64,000 nt of DNA from Ensifer adhaerens (GTDB lineage: Bacteria > Pseudomonadota > Alphaproteobacteria > Rhizobiales > Rhizobiaceae): assembly GCF_028993555.1 (NCBI RefSeq), contig NZ_CP118611.1:2317501-2381500 (forward strand), given 5' to 3'. Each line of letters opens with the position of its first letter. Position 1 is the stretch's first letter. The translations under genes and the position numbers were made by a program. Positions 16,561-24,281 of this stretch are shown piece by piece. Below the pieces are notes generated by a model. That model did no database searches, was not told the origin of the DNA, and saw only the letters and a program-made list of their open reading frames with translations.

Positions 16561-17547
16561 ATGCGTGTGAGGGCGAGGACGATCGTGATGGTGGCGCTGC
16601 CCGGCGTACAGCTTCTCGACGTCTCGGGTCCGCTGGATGTCTTTGCCGAAGCGAACGCGCAGGTCGGCCGCGAAGCCTATCACCTCCTCGTCGCGGCCGC
16701 GGAGCCAGGACCGCTGCGCAGTTCGTCCGGCGTCCGGTTGATGCCGGACCGCGTCATCGGCCGCGACTTTGATGATGCGATCGACACATTGCTTGTCGCC
16801 GGATGTCCCAATGCGATGGAGGTTCCCGCCGATGGGGTCGTTCTCGACTGGCTGCGACAGCGGGCGCCAACAGTGCGGCGCTACGGATCGGTCTGCAGCG
16901 GCGCCTTTTTCCTCGCAGCCGCTGGCCTGCTGGCCGGGCGGCGCGTGACCACGCACTGGGCTGTGGTGGCAGAGTTCGTGCGGCGTTTTCCCGATGTGAC
17001 CGTCGACAAGGATGCGATCCACGTCAGCGACGGGCCGGTGCGCACGGCCGCCGGCGTGACCGCAGGGCTCGACCTGGCGCTGGCACTGGTCGAGGAGGAC
17101 CTTGGCGATGAGATCGCCAAGCGCGTGGCGAGCCAGCTGGTGATGTTCTTCAAGCGGCCCGGTGGGCAGATGCAGTTCAGCCGCAAAGGCGAGGCCGTAC
17201 CGGCCGGCCGCTCCGCCCTTCAGGAACTGCAGCGCTGGATTGCGGCCCACCCGGCCCTTAATCACAGCGTGGCCAGCCTCGCGCATCGGATGGAGATCAG
17301 CCCGCGTCACTTCTCCCGGCTGTTTCGCAGCGAAGTCGGCATCACGCCAGCAAGCTGGGTAGAGGAGGCGCGCGTCAATGCCGCGCGCCGTCTTATCGAA
17401 GGGGAGAACGCTGCCCCCAAGCAGGTCGCCGCCCGCTGCGGCTTTGCCGATGCCGATACGCTGCGGCGTGCGTTCGTGCGCCATGTCGGCGTGACACCGG
17501 CGGAGTATCGCAAGCGCTTCGCCAACCCGGCCATTCTCGCTGAATAG
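16561..17547 (+). CDS. GlxA-family transcriptional regulator (DJ-1 domain plus AraC HTH)
   Basis: A 328-residue regulator with an N-terminal DJ-1/PfpI-like sensor domain (VMVALPGVQLLDVSGPLDVF; RRYGSVCSGAFFLAAAGLL with the elbow Cys) and a C-terminal AraC/XylS double HTH from about 220 (SVASLAHRMEISPRHFSRLF; AARCGFADADTLRRAF in outline). Members sense small metabolites through the DJ-1-like pocket. The 108-bp gap to the divergent HD-hydrolase gene is the probable target region. Ligand unknown. Confidence 0.88.
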   Translation: MRVRARTIVMVALPGVQLLDVSGPLDVFAEANAQVGREAYHLLVAAAEPGPLRSSSGVRLMPDRVIGRDFDDAIDTLLVAGCPNAMEVPADGVVLDWLRQRAPTVRRYGSVCSGAFFLAAAGLLAGRRVTTHWAVVAEFVRRFPDVTVDKDAIHVSDGPVRTAAGVTAGLDLALALVEEDLGDEIAKRVASQLVMFFKRPGGQMQFSRKGEAVPAGRSALQELQRWIAAHPALNHSVASLAHRMEISPRHFSRLFRSEVGITPASWVEEARVNAARRLIEGENAAPKQVAARCGFADADTLRRAFVRHVGVTPAEYRKRFANPAILAE

Positions 17548-17565
17548 CCTTCCTGGCCGTACGCT

Positions 17566-17781
17566 CTACTCGGCCGCCTGCACCCTGCCCCGCCGCGTGC
17601 CCATGTAGGGAAGCGCGAAGAGATAGAGACCGGTCGGCACAAGCACGGCCAGTGGCGGCAGCGGCATGAGGTAGACCCATTCAGGAAGCGTCGTCAGCGC
17701 CATGCCGGCAAAGATCGCCGCAACGGCCAGGGAGAAAAGCAGTGACGTCCAGCGATGGATCGTCCGGATAAGAGAGGTCAT
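17566..17781 (-). CDS. Small two-helix membrane protein
   Basis: A 71-residue protein with two hydrophobic segments (about residues 14-33 and 40-59) and a basic C-terminus. GAGGTGCCAGAC precedes the ATG at 17781; a GTG nine bases upstream is less likely. I do not recognise the family. It is convergent with the GlxA-type regulator and lies 45 bases downstream of the AHSA1 gene on the same strand, so it could be the third gene of that ArsR operon. Confidence 0.6.
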   Translation of the reverse strand: MTSLIRTIHRWTSLLFSLAVAAIFAGMALTTLPEWVYLMPLPPLAVLVPTGLYLFALPYMGTRRGRVQAAE

Positions 17782-17826
17782 GTCTGGCACCTCGTTGTTT
17801 GAGAACGGTCCTGAAGCCCGGCGTTA

Positions 17827-18237
17827 TCAGTCGAGCTTTGCGACCACCTCGGCCAGTTGGTCGATAAAGCGTCGCCACCCGACGGTTGCGCCCTGGTAAT
17901 AAGACTTCTGTTCCGCCTTGAAGCCGCGTTGCTCCATGCGCAAGCTGGTCCCGCCGGCAGTCGGAACAAGCGTCCAGGTGACGACGCTCGAGAGATCCTT
18001 GGTGTCCCAGCGATAGGCAAGCGAGCGATCCTTCTCGATCGTCTCGACTTTGCAGTCGACCTGTCCCCAATCGGCCGAGAGCGTGAATCGGCGGCCCACT
18101 TCGGGCACGAAATCGTTCCGCATCAGCCATTCGGCAATCAGATGGGGCTGGGTCAGCGCGCGCCAGAGCTTTTCCGGTGCATGGGCAAATTCGCGTTCGA
18201 CCACGACAGAGCGTGTTGTTTCAGTTGTTTCGGTCAT
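17827..18237 (-). CDS. SRPBCC/AHSA1-family protein
   Basis: A 136-residue START/Bet v1-fold protein of the AHSA1 group. It shows the N-terminal VVVEREFAHAPEKLWRALTQPHLIAEW signature (in outline) and a C-terminal helix GWRRFIDQLAEVVAKL. The fold binds hydrophobic ligands; the biochemical role of these ArsR-linked members is not established. Its ATG overlaps the ArsR stop by four bases (ATGA), so it is coupled to and probably controlled by that repressor. Confidence 0.85.
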   Translation of the reverse strand: MTETTETTRSVVVEREFAHAPEKLWRALTQPHLIAEWLMRNDFVPEVGRRFTLSADWGQVDCKVETIEKDRSLAYRWDTKDLSSVVTWTLVPTAGGTSLRMEQRGFKAEQKSYYQGATVGWRRFIDQLAEVVAKLD

Positions 18238-18557
18238 TGATCCATTCTCTTCAGCAAATCATCGAGATCGTCGAAGCGGTCCTGCCAGAAGCCGGCCATC
18301 TCCGTCGTCCAGTCAACCAGGGTCGCAAGCGCTTCGCGCTTGGCACTGTAATAGGTGTAACGGCCTTCATGCCGATCGTGCACGAGGCCCGCCGCCTTCA
18401 GGATCTTCAGATGTTTGGAGACGACCGGCTGCGAAACGCCGGCATCAGCCAGCAATCCGACGACCGTCGTATCTCCTTGGCGGCAGAGATGCTCGAAGAG
18501 CCCACGGCGTGTGGGATCGGCGAGCGCCCGGAATACCGCATCCTGCAACTGCGACAT
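18234..18557 (-). CDS. ArsR-family transcriptional repressor
   Basis: A 107-residue winged-helix protein: ALADPTRRGLFEHL, then VVGLLADAGVSQPVVSKHLKIL (HTH, outline), then the wing HDRHEGRYTYYSA. No metal-binding Cys pair is seen, so it is of the non-metal type common beside AHSA1 genes. The start codon is only four bases from a 44-bp perfect inverted repeat (18562-18605), which strongly suggests autoregulation and an almost leaderless or very short-leader mRNA. Operon: arsR, AHSA1, perhaps the small membrane protein. Confidence 0.9.
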   Translation of the reverse strand: MSQLQDAVFRALADPTRRGLFEHLCRQGDTTVVGLLADAGVSQPVVSKHLKILKAAGLVHDRHEGRYTYYSAKREALATLVDWTTEMAGFWQDRFDDLDDLLKRMDQ

Positions 18558-18561
18558 GTCT

Positions 18562-18605
18562 CATACCCAATTGGCTATGTGATGACGTATAGCCAATTGG
18601 GTATG
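18562..18605. promoter_or_regulatory. Perfect 17-bp inverted repeat, ArsR operator
   Basis: CATACCCAATTGGCTAT (18562-18578) and ATAGCCAATTGGGTATG (18589-18605) are exact inverted copies separated by ten bases. Each arm has its own internal symmetry around CCAATTGG, so the element reads as two operator sites one helical turn or so apart. It lies immediately before the ArsR start. Confidence 0.8.
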
Positions 18606-18660
18606 CGTTGTCAAATGCCCGATCAGCCTGCGGTTCCTGTCAGCCGGAGAGAACGGTCAG

Positions 18661-19239
18661 CTACCCAGAGGATACGTCGATCGCGTCGCCGATGGCGTAG
18701 AAGTGGCCACCAGCGACGTGGTGCAGGCTGCGCAGCGCCGGATCGGCAGCCTCGAATATCCAGCGCCCGCCGCGAAACACGCGGTCGTCCGCCCAGGCTG
18801 CAACGACTTCGGCTACGAACAGATCATAGCGGCTTTGAATGGACTGCTCGGGGATTATTCGGCAGACCAGCCAGGCGGAACACCCGGCAACGAAGGGCAG
18901 GCCATGCTCCGGCATCTCGAAGAGTTCCACGCCAGCCCTGTGAAGCTTGTCCGGGTCGTCGTTGAGGCTCGTCGTGCCGACTGCATGGGTCAGTTTCGCC
19001 TGCAACGCAGTCGGCACCTGAATAACAAAGACACCCGCCTCCTCCACCAGGCCGCGAGTGCGGGTGGCGCTGTCGAGCACCACCGTGAGCTTCGGCGGAT
19101 CATAGTCGAGCGCGCAAGCCCAGGCCGCAGCCATCACGTCCTCCACCCCGCCGTGACGGGCTGAAACCAGCACCGTCGGACCGTGGTTCAACAGCCGATA
19201 GGACTTTTCGAGGGGTACGGGACGAATATGGGCAGTCAT
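18661..19239 (-). CDS. Flavin reductase-like domain protein (DIM6/NTAB family)
   Basis: A 192-residue protein with the flavin-reductase-like split barrel: TVLVSARHGGVEDVMAAAW, PPKLTVVLDSATRTRGLVEEAG and a final HHVAGGHFYAIGD (His/Gly FMN-binding segment), each cited in outline. Such proteins bind FMN and supply reduced flavin to a partner oxygenase, or act as NAD(P)H:flavin oxidoreductases. It is divergent from the Rieske oxygenase gene, but Rieske enzymes need an iron-sulfur reductase rather than free flavin, so the neighbourhood does not prove a shared role. Confidence 0.78.
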   Translation of the reverse strand: MTAHIRPVPLEKSYRLLNHGPTVLVSARHGGVEDVMAAAWACALDYDPPKLTVVLDSATRTRGLVEEAGVFVIQVPTALQAKLTHAVGTTSLNDDPDKLHRAGVELFEMPEHGLPFVAGCSAWLVCRIIPEQSIQSRYDLFVAEVVAAWADDRVFRGGRWIFEAADPALRSLHHVAGGHFYAIGDAIDVSSG

Positions 19240-19500
19240 CGAGTTACCTTTGCCGCCTCTCTAGCGATCAACCCCAACAGCCCCCTTTCTATAGGGACGC
19301 TTACCGTCGCCAACAAGATGCGACCTCGACAGCAGAGTCCGCCTTCACACCGCGTTCCGGCTGCCCGAAAGTTCTGCGCGGAGGCAACCGCGCACGGCAC
19401 GCTGCGCGACCATCGCCGGGGCTACCAGCCGACAGCACCCGGCAGAGCGCCGGGTCACCTCCGCCCGCGAGGCTTCCCTTCATTCCAAAAATCAGCTATA

Positions 19501-19519
19501 TTGAATGAACGTTCAGCAA
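19501..19519. promoter_or_regulatory. BetI-type operator A, upstream of the Rieske oxygenase
   Basis: TTGAATGAACGTTCAGCAA contains the perfect core TGAACGTTCA and ends 14 bases before the start codon. It matches operator C (read on the minus strand) at 18 of 19 positions and shares TTGAATG..CGTTCA with operator B. BetI repressors are known to bind such ATTGAA...TTCAAT-like dyads. Its position overlapping the expected ribosome-binding/promoter zone fits direct repression. Confidence 0.8.
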
Positions 19520-19533
19520 AAATGGAGACCGTG

Positions 19534-20730
19534 ATGAACGAACTGGTCCGCGACATTTCCGTTCCGAACAACTGGGATCGCCGTGGGCTGCCCGGATGGT
19601 GCTATCACAGCAACACCCTGCTCGAACTGGAGAAGGAGCACGTCTTTCGGCAGCATTGGCAGATCGCCTGTCACGTCTCCGACGTGCCGGAACCGGGCAA
19701 CTACGTCACCATGGACGTCGTCGGCGAGCGGGCCCTGATCCTGCGCGGCCAGGACGGCACCATCCGCGGCTTCCACAACATCTGCCGCCATCGCGGCTCG
19801 CGGGTCGTCGCCGACGACAAGGGCACTTGCCGCAACGCACTCGTCTGTCCGTTTCACGGCTGGGTCTACAATCTCGACGGAACGCTGCGCGGGGCGGCGC
19901 GCCCGCGCTCCTTCCCGCCGCTCGACAAGCAGGCCTTCGGGCTGATCCCGCTTGAACTGGAGGTGTGGATGGGCTTTGTCTTCATCCGCTTCCGCCCGGG
20001 TCCGCAGCCTTCAGTCGCCGAGCTGATGCAGCCTTTCGCCGAAGAGCTCGGCCAGTATGGGACCGAGGCGCTGGTACCGACGGAGGGCATCTGGACCCAT
20101 GAGAGCCCCGTCAACTGGAAATCGGTGCGCGACGTGGACAATGAAGGCTACCACGTCGCCATGGCACACCCGGCGCTGCAGGATCTCTATGGCTCAACCT
20201 ACTACGACGAGCCCTTTGTCAACGGTCTCTGCCGCTCTTTTGCGACCTACAACCCGCATGCCGGCCGCCGCTGGAGCGTCAAGCAATACGTCAAGGTTGC
20301 GCCGGAAGCGACGCATCTGCCTGAGCGGCTGCGCAAGGCCTGGATCTATTTTGGCCTGTTCCCGAATGCGGTCATTGCGGTGACGCCGGAGAGCGTGCAG
20401 TTCTATCAGGAGTTTCCGCTTTCGACCGGCAAGACGCTGTTGCGCGGCGCGATCTATCGCTATCCCAACGAGACGCGCCAGCAGCGGCTCGCCCGCTACC
20501 TGGCCTTCCGCATCGACCGCGACACGCAGGCCGAAGACGTGCAGCTGACGATCTGGTCGAACGAATCGATGACCTCGAAAGCCTTCGGTGGCTTCTATCT
20601 GTCCGACCTCGAATATGGCGTGCGCACCCACCACGACCATCTGCGTGCCGTGCTGCCGGTCATGACGCTCGATCAAGCGCCACGTGAAGAGGAGATCGCT
20701 GCCGTCAATGCATCGATGGCGGCGCGCTAA
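19534..20730 (+). CDS. Rieske non-heme iron oxygenase, CntA/GbcA-like
   Basis: A 398-residue oxygenase alpha subunit. Rieske [2Fe-2S] ligands are C84, H86, C105 and H108 (NICRHRG, VCPFHGW). The catalytic iron site shows H207 and H212 in NEGYHVAMAH, with a later Asp in the QAEDVQ segment. The bridging residue three before the first His is E204, not the usual Asp; Glu here is a feature of carnitine oxygenase CntA. This suggests N-demethylation or C-N cleavage of a quaternary amine. ATG at 19534 is chosen because GGAGA precedes it; METV at 19522 lacks one. No dedicated reductase gene lies nearby. Controlled by operator A. Confidence 0.87.
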   Translation: MNELVRDISVPNNWDRRGLPGWCYHSNTLLELEKEHVFRQHWQIACHVSDVPEPGNYVTMDVVGERALILRGQDGTIRGFHNICRHRGSRVVADDKGTCRNALVCPFHGWVYNLDGTLRGAARPRSFPPLDKQAFGLIPLELEVWMGFVFIRFRPGPQPSVAELMQPFAEELGQYGTEALVPTEGIWTHESPVNWKSVRDVDNEGYHVAMAHPALQDLYGSTYYDEPFVNGLCRSFATYNPHAGRRWSVKQYVKVAPEATHLPERLRKAWIYFGLFPNAVIAVTPESVQFYQEFPLSTGKTLLRGAIYRYPNETRQQRLARYLAFRIDRDTQAEDVQLTIWSNESMTSKAFGGFYLSDLEYGVRTHHDHLRAVLPVMTLDQAPREEEIAAVNASMAAR

Positions 20731-20767
20731 GCCAAAACAAAAAGAAGGGCCGGAGATTGTCCGGCCC
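20731..20767 (-). terminator. Intrinsic terminator of the aminotransferase transcript
   Basis: Read on the minus strand, the stem GGGCCGGA/TCCGGCCC (20747-20767, five-base loop) is followed by TTCTTTTTGTTTTG. That is a textbook stem plus T-tract, about 110 bases after the aminotransferase stop. On the plus strand it can also form just after the Rieske gene but lacks a T-run there. Confidence 0.8.
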
Positions 20768-20878
20768 CTGAAATCGGCCCTGCCGGGGAATGCTGGCGGG
20801 GCCGAGGCATTTCTGGAGAGAGCGGGGTCAGGAAAAGTGCGTGCGGCTTTCCTCATCCCGCTCTGAAATGTTGTGCTC

Positions 20879-22291
20879 TCAGCCCCTCCAGAGTCCCTCG
20901 CGCACGAGTTCGTCCATGGTCCTGCGAATGCTGACGTCGAGGATACTGGCCAACTCGTCGATCTGGCCGGCAGTGATCGTCAGCGGCGGCGACATCACGC
21001 ACATGTTGATCAGCGGCCGGACGAGCAGACCAAGCTCCTGGCAGTGCCGGTCGATGCGTTTGCCCACCTCGAGATCGAGCGTCAGCGGATTGTTGCTGAC
21101 GCGGTCGGCCACGCACTCGACACAGGCCATCAGCCCGAGACCACGCACCTCGCCGACAAGCGGCAAGTCTTCGAGCCGCTTCAGCGCCTGCTGGAAATGC
21201 CCGGAGATCGAGCGGGCATGGTCGAGCAGCCCATCTTCCAGAATGTCGAGATTCTTGAGCGCCACCGCGCAGCCGATCGGGTGGCTGGAATAGGTGAGGC
21301 CGTGGGCGAACATCGCGTCGGGATGGTTCGACTGCCGCAGCGTTTCGAGGAGTTGCGACGAGATCATCACCCCGCCGAGCGGGAAATAGCCTGACGTCAC
21401 CCCCTTGGCGAAGGTGATCATGTCAGGCTCGATCGAGAAGACGGTTTTCGAGGCGAAGACCTCACCAAGCCGGCCAAAGGCCGTCACCACCTCGTCGGCA
21501 ATGAAGAGGATATCGTATTCGGCGCAGAGCGCCCGCATGCGCTGAAGGTAGCCAGCGGGCGGAACGATGACGCCGCCGGACGCCATGACCGGTTCGGCAA
21601 TGAAGGCACCGATCTTCTCGGCACCGCGCTCTTCGATGACGGCCCGGAATTCGGCAACGAGGAAGTCGCAGAACTCCGCCTCGGATTGGCCCGCCGGGCG
21701 GCGGAACGGATTGGGACAGGTGAGCTTGATCACCTGATCGGAGGCGCTGTCCATCCAGTCGTGATCGCGCGGGCGTCCATTCAGCGAGGCCGAGAGATAG
21801 GTCGAGCCGTGATAGCCGCCCTGGCGCGAGACGATCAACTTTTTCTCGGGCCGACCGCGCACATTGTTCATGAACTGCATGAACCGCAGCGCCGTCTCGA
21901 CCGCCGAGGATCCGCCGGTCGTGTAGAACACATGGCCAAGATCGCCGGGCGCATGACCGGCAAGCCTTTCGGCGAGCTCTACCGAGGGCGTGCTCGTCGT
22001 GTACCAAGGTGAATTGTAGGAAAGCACCAGTGCCTGGTCGTGCAGCACCTGAGCGAGTTCTGCCCGGCGATGCCCGACATTGACGCACCACATACCGGCG
22101 GGGCCGTCGATCAGGCGGCGTCCCTCGCCGTCGGTCACGTAGATCCCGTCGCCGCTTTCGATCGCCCCGCGCGATTCGGCGCCGATGCTGCCGGCAACCG
22201 GCCATGGCTGGACGAGATGCCGTGCCGCCAGTTCAGAGGGTTCGTCGGCCCCTTCATTGTGCATATCTGCCAGATCGCGCTTCGCAGCCAT
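20879..22291 (-). CDS. Class III PLP-dependent aminotransferase
   Basis: A 470-residue omega-aminotransferase-type enzyme. It has the cofactor-phosphate segment FYTTGGSSAVETALRF, the Asp-containing strand FIADEVVTAFGRLG, and the Schiff-base Lys in ITFAKGVTSGYFPLGG. The family transfers amino groups from omega-amino acids or diamines to pyruvate or oxoglutarate. ATG at 22291 follows TAGGGGAGA; in-frame sequence upstream is not needed. It is divergent from the transporter permease genes and shares operator B with them, which puts the transamination step in the same pathway as the imported amine. Confidence 0.87.
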   Translation of the reverse strand: MAAKRDLADMHNEGADEPSELAARHLVQPWPVAGSIGAESRGAIESGDGIYVTDGEGRRLIDGPAGMWCVNVGHRRAELAQVLHDQALVLSYNSPWYTTSTPSVELAERLAGHAPGDLGHVFYTTGGSSAVETALRFMQFMNNVRGRPEKKLIVSRQGGYHGSTYLSASLNGRPRDHDWMDSASDQVIKLTCPNPFRRPAGQSEAEFCDFLVAEFRAVIEERGAEKIGAFIAEPVMASGGVIVPPAGYLQRMRALCAEYDILFIADEVVTAFGRLGEVFASKTVFSIEPDMITFAKGVTSGYFPLGGVMISSQLLETLRQSNHPDAMFAHGLTYSSHPIGCAVALKNLDILEDGLLDHARSISGHFQQALKRLEDLPLVGEVRGLGLMACVECVADRVSNNPLTLDLEVGKRIDRHCQELGLLVRPLINMCVMSPPLTITAGQIDELASILDVSIRRTMDELVREGLWRG

Positions 22292-22364
22292 CACGAAATC
22301 TCCCCTAATATCTGACGATAAAAGCCACTCAATCACATGATATCAATCGATAAACTTTCATTTT

Positions 22365-22384
22365 ATTGAATGGCCGTTCAATCA
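22365..22384. promoter_or_regulatory. BetI-type operator B, aminotransferase/permease divergent promoter
   Basis: ATTGAA (22365-22370) and TTCAAT (22377-22382) are perfect inverted arms around TGGCCG. The site shares TTGAATG and CGTTCA with operators A and C. It lies 74 bases before the aminotransferase start and 147 bases before the permease start, so one repressor could shut both directions. Confidence 0.75.
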
Positions 22385-22530
22385 ATATTGCAGAAATTCC
22401 GCTTGCGTTCAATCCCGATTTGCGTTTTGCTAAATCAGGGAACACGAGAAGGCGGATACCGCCACGGGATGGATTGAATGAAGCGATCGCTGCATTTCCA
22501 GTGTCCACGCTCGACGCACTGCGCGAGGGC

Positions 22531-23460
22531 ATGCTGATGGCGGTTCTGTCAGACACAGGGATGGAGGATCGGCCCGCAGACCCGCCGAAAAGCCGAACGC
22601 GCTGGATCGCCAGCGAAGAGGCCAGCGGCCTCGCCCTCATCTCGCCGACACTGCTTTACGCGCTTGCCCTGCTCTTCCTGCCCGTCCTGATCGTCATCGC
22701 CTACAGTTTCTGGACCCAGGACTATCTGACGATCGACCGCACCTTTACCCTTCAGAATTACCGTACCGCGCTTGGCGAGCCGATCTACCAGGACCTGCTC
22801 CTCCGCTCGCTGGTCATCTCGCTGGTCGTGAGCGTTGTCACCGTCACGGTTTCCTACCCGATCGCCTGGTTCATCTCCTTCCATGGCGGGGTACACAAAA
22901 ACCTCTGGCTGTTCCTGATCACCGTGCCTTGCTGGACGAGCTATCTGCTGCGCGTCATGTCGTGGAAGGTCATTCTCGGCTATGGCGGCGTGATGAATAC
23001 CGGGCTTCTGTCGATCGGCCTCATCGACAAGCCACTGACGACGTTGCTCTACAATTCCAATGCCGTCGTCATCACGCTCGTCCATAGCTGGGCGGCGTTT
23101 GCGATCCTGCCGATCTACGTGTCGCTGGAGAAGGTCGACCGCTCACTGATCGAAGCGGCGCACGATCTCGGCGACAACAAGCTGATGAGCTTCCTGCGCG
23201 TCACACTGCCGCTATCCTTGCCTGGCGTCATCTCCGCCTTCCTGATCGTGATGATCCCGACCGTCGGCGACTACGTCACGCCGAAGCTCGTCGGCGGCAA
23301 GGACGGGGTGATGATCGCAACCGCCATCCAGGCGCAGTTCGGCAAGGGCGCCAACTGGCCGCTCGGCGCCGCCCTGTCCGTGACGACCATGGTGGTCGTC
23401 TCGGCGATAGCCGGGCTTGTCGTTCTGATGCTCAAGCTGCTGGTGAGGTTGACGAAATGA
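22531..23460 (+). CDS. PotB-like ABC permease
   Basis: A 309-residue inner-membrane permease of the spermidine/putrescine (PotB) type with six hydrophobic segments and the EAA loop DRSLIEAAHDLGDNKLMSFL (outline), which docks on the ATPase. Several ATGs are possible: 22531 (preceded by GCGAGGGC), 22537 and 22561. The frame stays open back to 22366, but that stretch contains operator B and reads as leader. First of three overlapping genes permease-permease-ATPase. Confidence 0.87.
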   Translation: MLMAVLSDTGMEDRPADPPKSRTRWIASEEASGLALISPTLLYALALLFLPVLIVIAYSFWTQDYLTIDRTFTLQNYRTALGEPIYQDLLLRSLVISLVVSVVTVTVSYPIAWFISFHGGVHKNLWLFLITVPCWTSYLLRVMSWKVILGYGGVMNTGLLSIGLIDKPLTTLLYNSNAVVITLVHSWAAFAILPIYVSLEKVDRSLIEAAHDLGDNKLMSFLRVTLPLSLPGVISAFLIVMIPTVGDYVTPKLVGGKDGVMIATAIQAQFGKGANWPLGAALSVTTMVVVSAIAGLVVLMLKLLVRLTK

Positions 23461-24281
23461 GTGGTCGTCACGGCATTCCGAAGTCCCGCTGGTTACCCGC
23501 TTATGTCGGCCTCTACCTGCTCTTCCTCTATTTCCCGATCCTGCTTCTGCCGATCTTCTCGTTCAACAACGCCTCGACCACGACCTTCCCGCTCGCAGGC
23601 TTCACCGCCAAATGGTACGCGTCGCTCTGGGGCAATTCGGCGATGCTGGAAGCGGCCCGCAACAGCCTGATCGTCGGCATATCGGTTGCGATCCTCAGCA
23701 CCGTTCTCGGCATCTGTGCGGCTCGCGCGCTGACCCGCTATCGCTTCCGCGGCAAGAAGCCGGCGACCGGTCTCATCATGGCACCGCTGTTTCTGCCCGA
23801 GATCATCGTGGCGGTGTCGCTGCTGATGGTCCTCTTGCAGCTCGGCCTGGAGCTTTCATTGGTCACCGTGATCCTCGGGCAGGTGATCTTCTGCCTGCCC
23901 TATGCCATGTCGGTCCTGATTTCCGGCTTCGACGGCTTCGACCGTTCGCTGGAAGAAGCCTCTCTCGATCTCGGCGAAACGGCGATCGGCACCTTCCGTC
24001 GGGTGACCTTGCCGGTGGTCGCGCCGGCGATCATCTCGAGCCTGCTGGTATCGTTCACGGTGTCGCTCGACGAATTCATCCTCGCCTTCTTCCTCTCGGG
24101 CACCGAGCCGACGCTACCGGTCTATATCTGGGGCCAGCTGCGCTTCGCCGCCAAGCTACCGGGCGTGCTGGCGCTTGGCAGTTTGATGCTCCTGATCTCG
24201 ATCCTGCTTCTCACTCTTTCGGAATTCATTCGCCGCCGCGCCGAACACAGGCTCAGGGCACAGGGAGCGCAGCATGCCTGA
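23457..24281 (+). CDS. PotC-like ABC permease
   Basis: A 274-residue permease of the PotC type: six membrane segments, MAPLFLPEIIVAVSLLM and the EAA loop with EEASLDLGETAIGTFRRVTLP (outline). The start overlaps the preceding permease stop by four bases (ATGA) and its end overlaps the ATPase start by eight. The heterodimer PotB/PotC-like forms the import channel for the amine bound by the protein at 25407-26489. Confidence 0.9.
   Translation: MSGRHGIPKSRWLPAYVGLYLLFLYFPILLLPIFSFNNASTTTFPLAGFTAKWYASLWGNSAMLEAARNSLIVGISVAILSTVLGICAARALTRYRFRGKKPATGLIMAPLFLPEIIVAVSLLMVLLQLGLELSLVTVILGQVIFCLPYAMSVLISGFDGFDRSLEEASLDLGETAIGTFRRVTLPVVAPAIISSLLVSFTVSLDEFILAFFLSGTEPTLPVYIWGQLRFAAKLPGVLALGSLMLLISILLLTLSEFIRRRAEHRLRAQGAQHA

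Noticed and set aside
18661..19239. Flavin-reductase-like protein as electron donor of the Rieske oxygenase
   Set aside because: Rieske oxygenases receive electrons from iron-sulfur reductases or ferredoxins. The gene is on the other strand and carries no BetI-type site of its own beyond the distant shared gap.
19183..19533. N-terminal extension of the Rieske oxygenase back to 19183
   Set aside because: It would include the BetI-type operator and overlap the divergent flavin-reductase start. The residues are unconserved and a good ribosome site lies before 19534.
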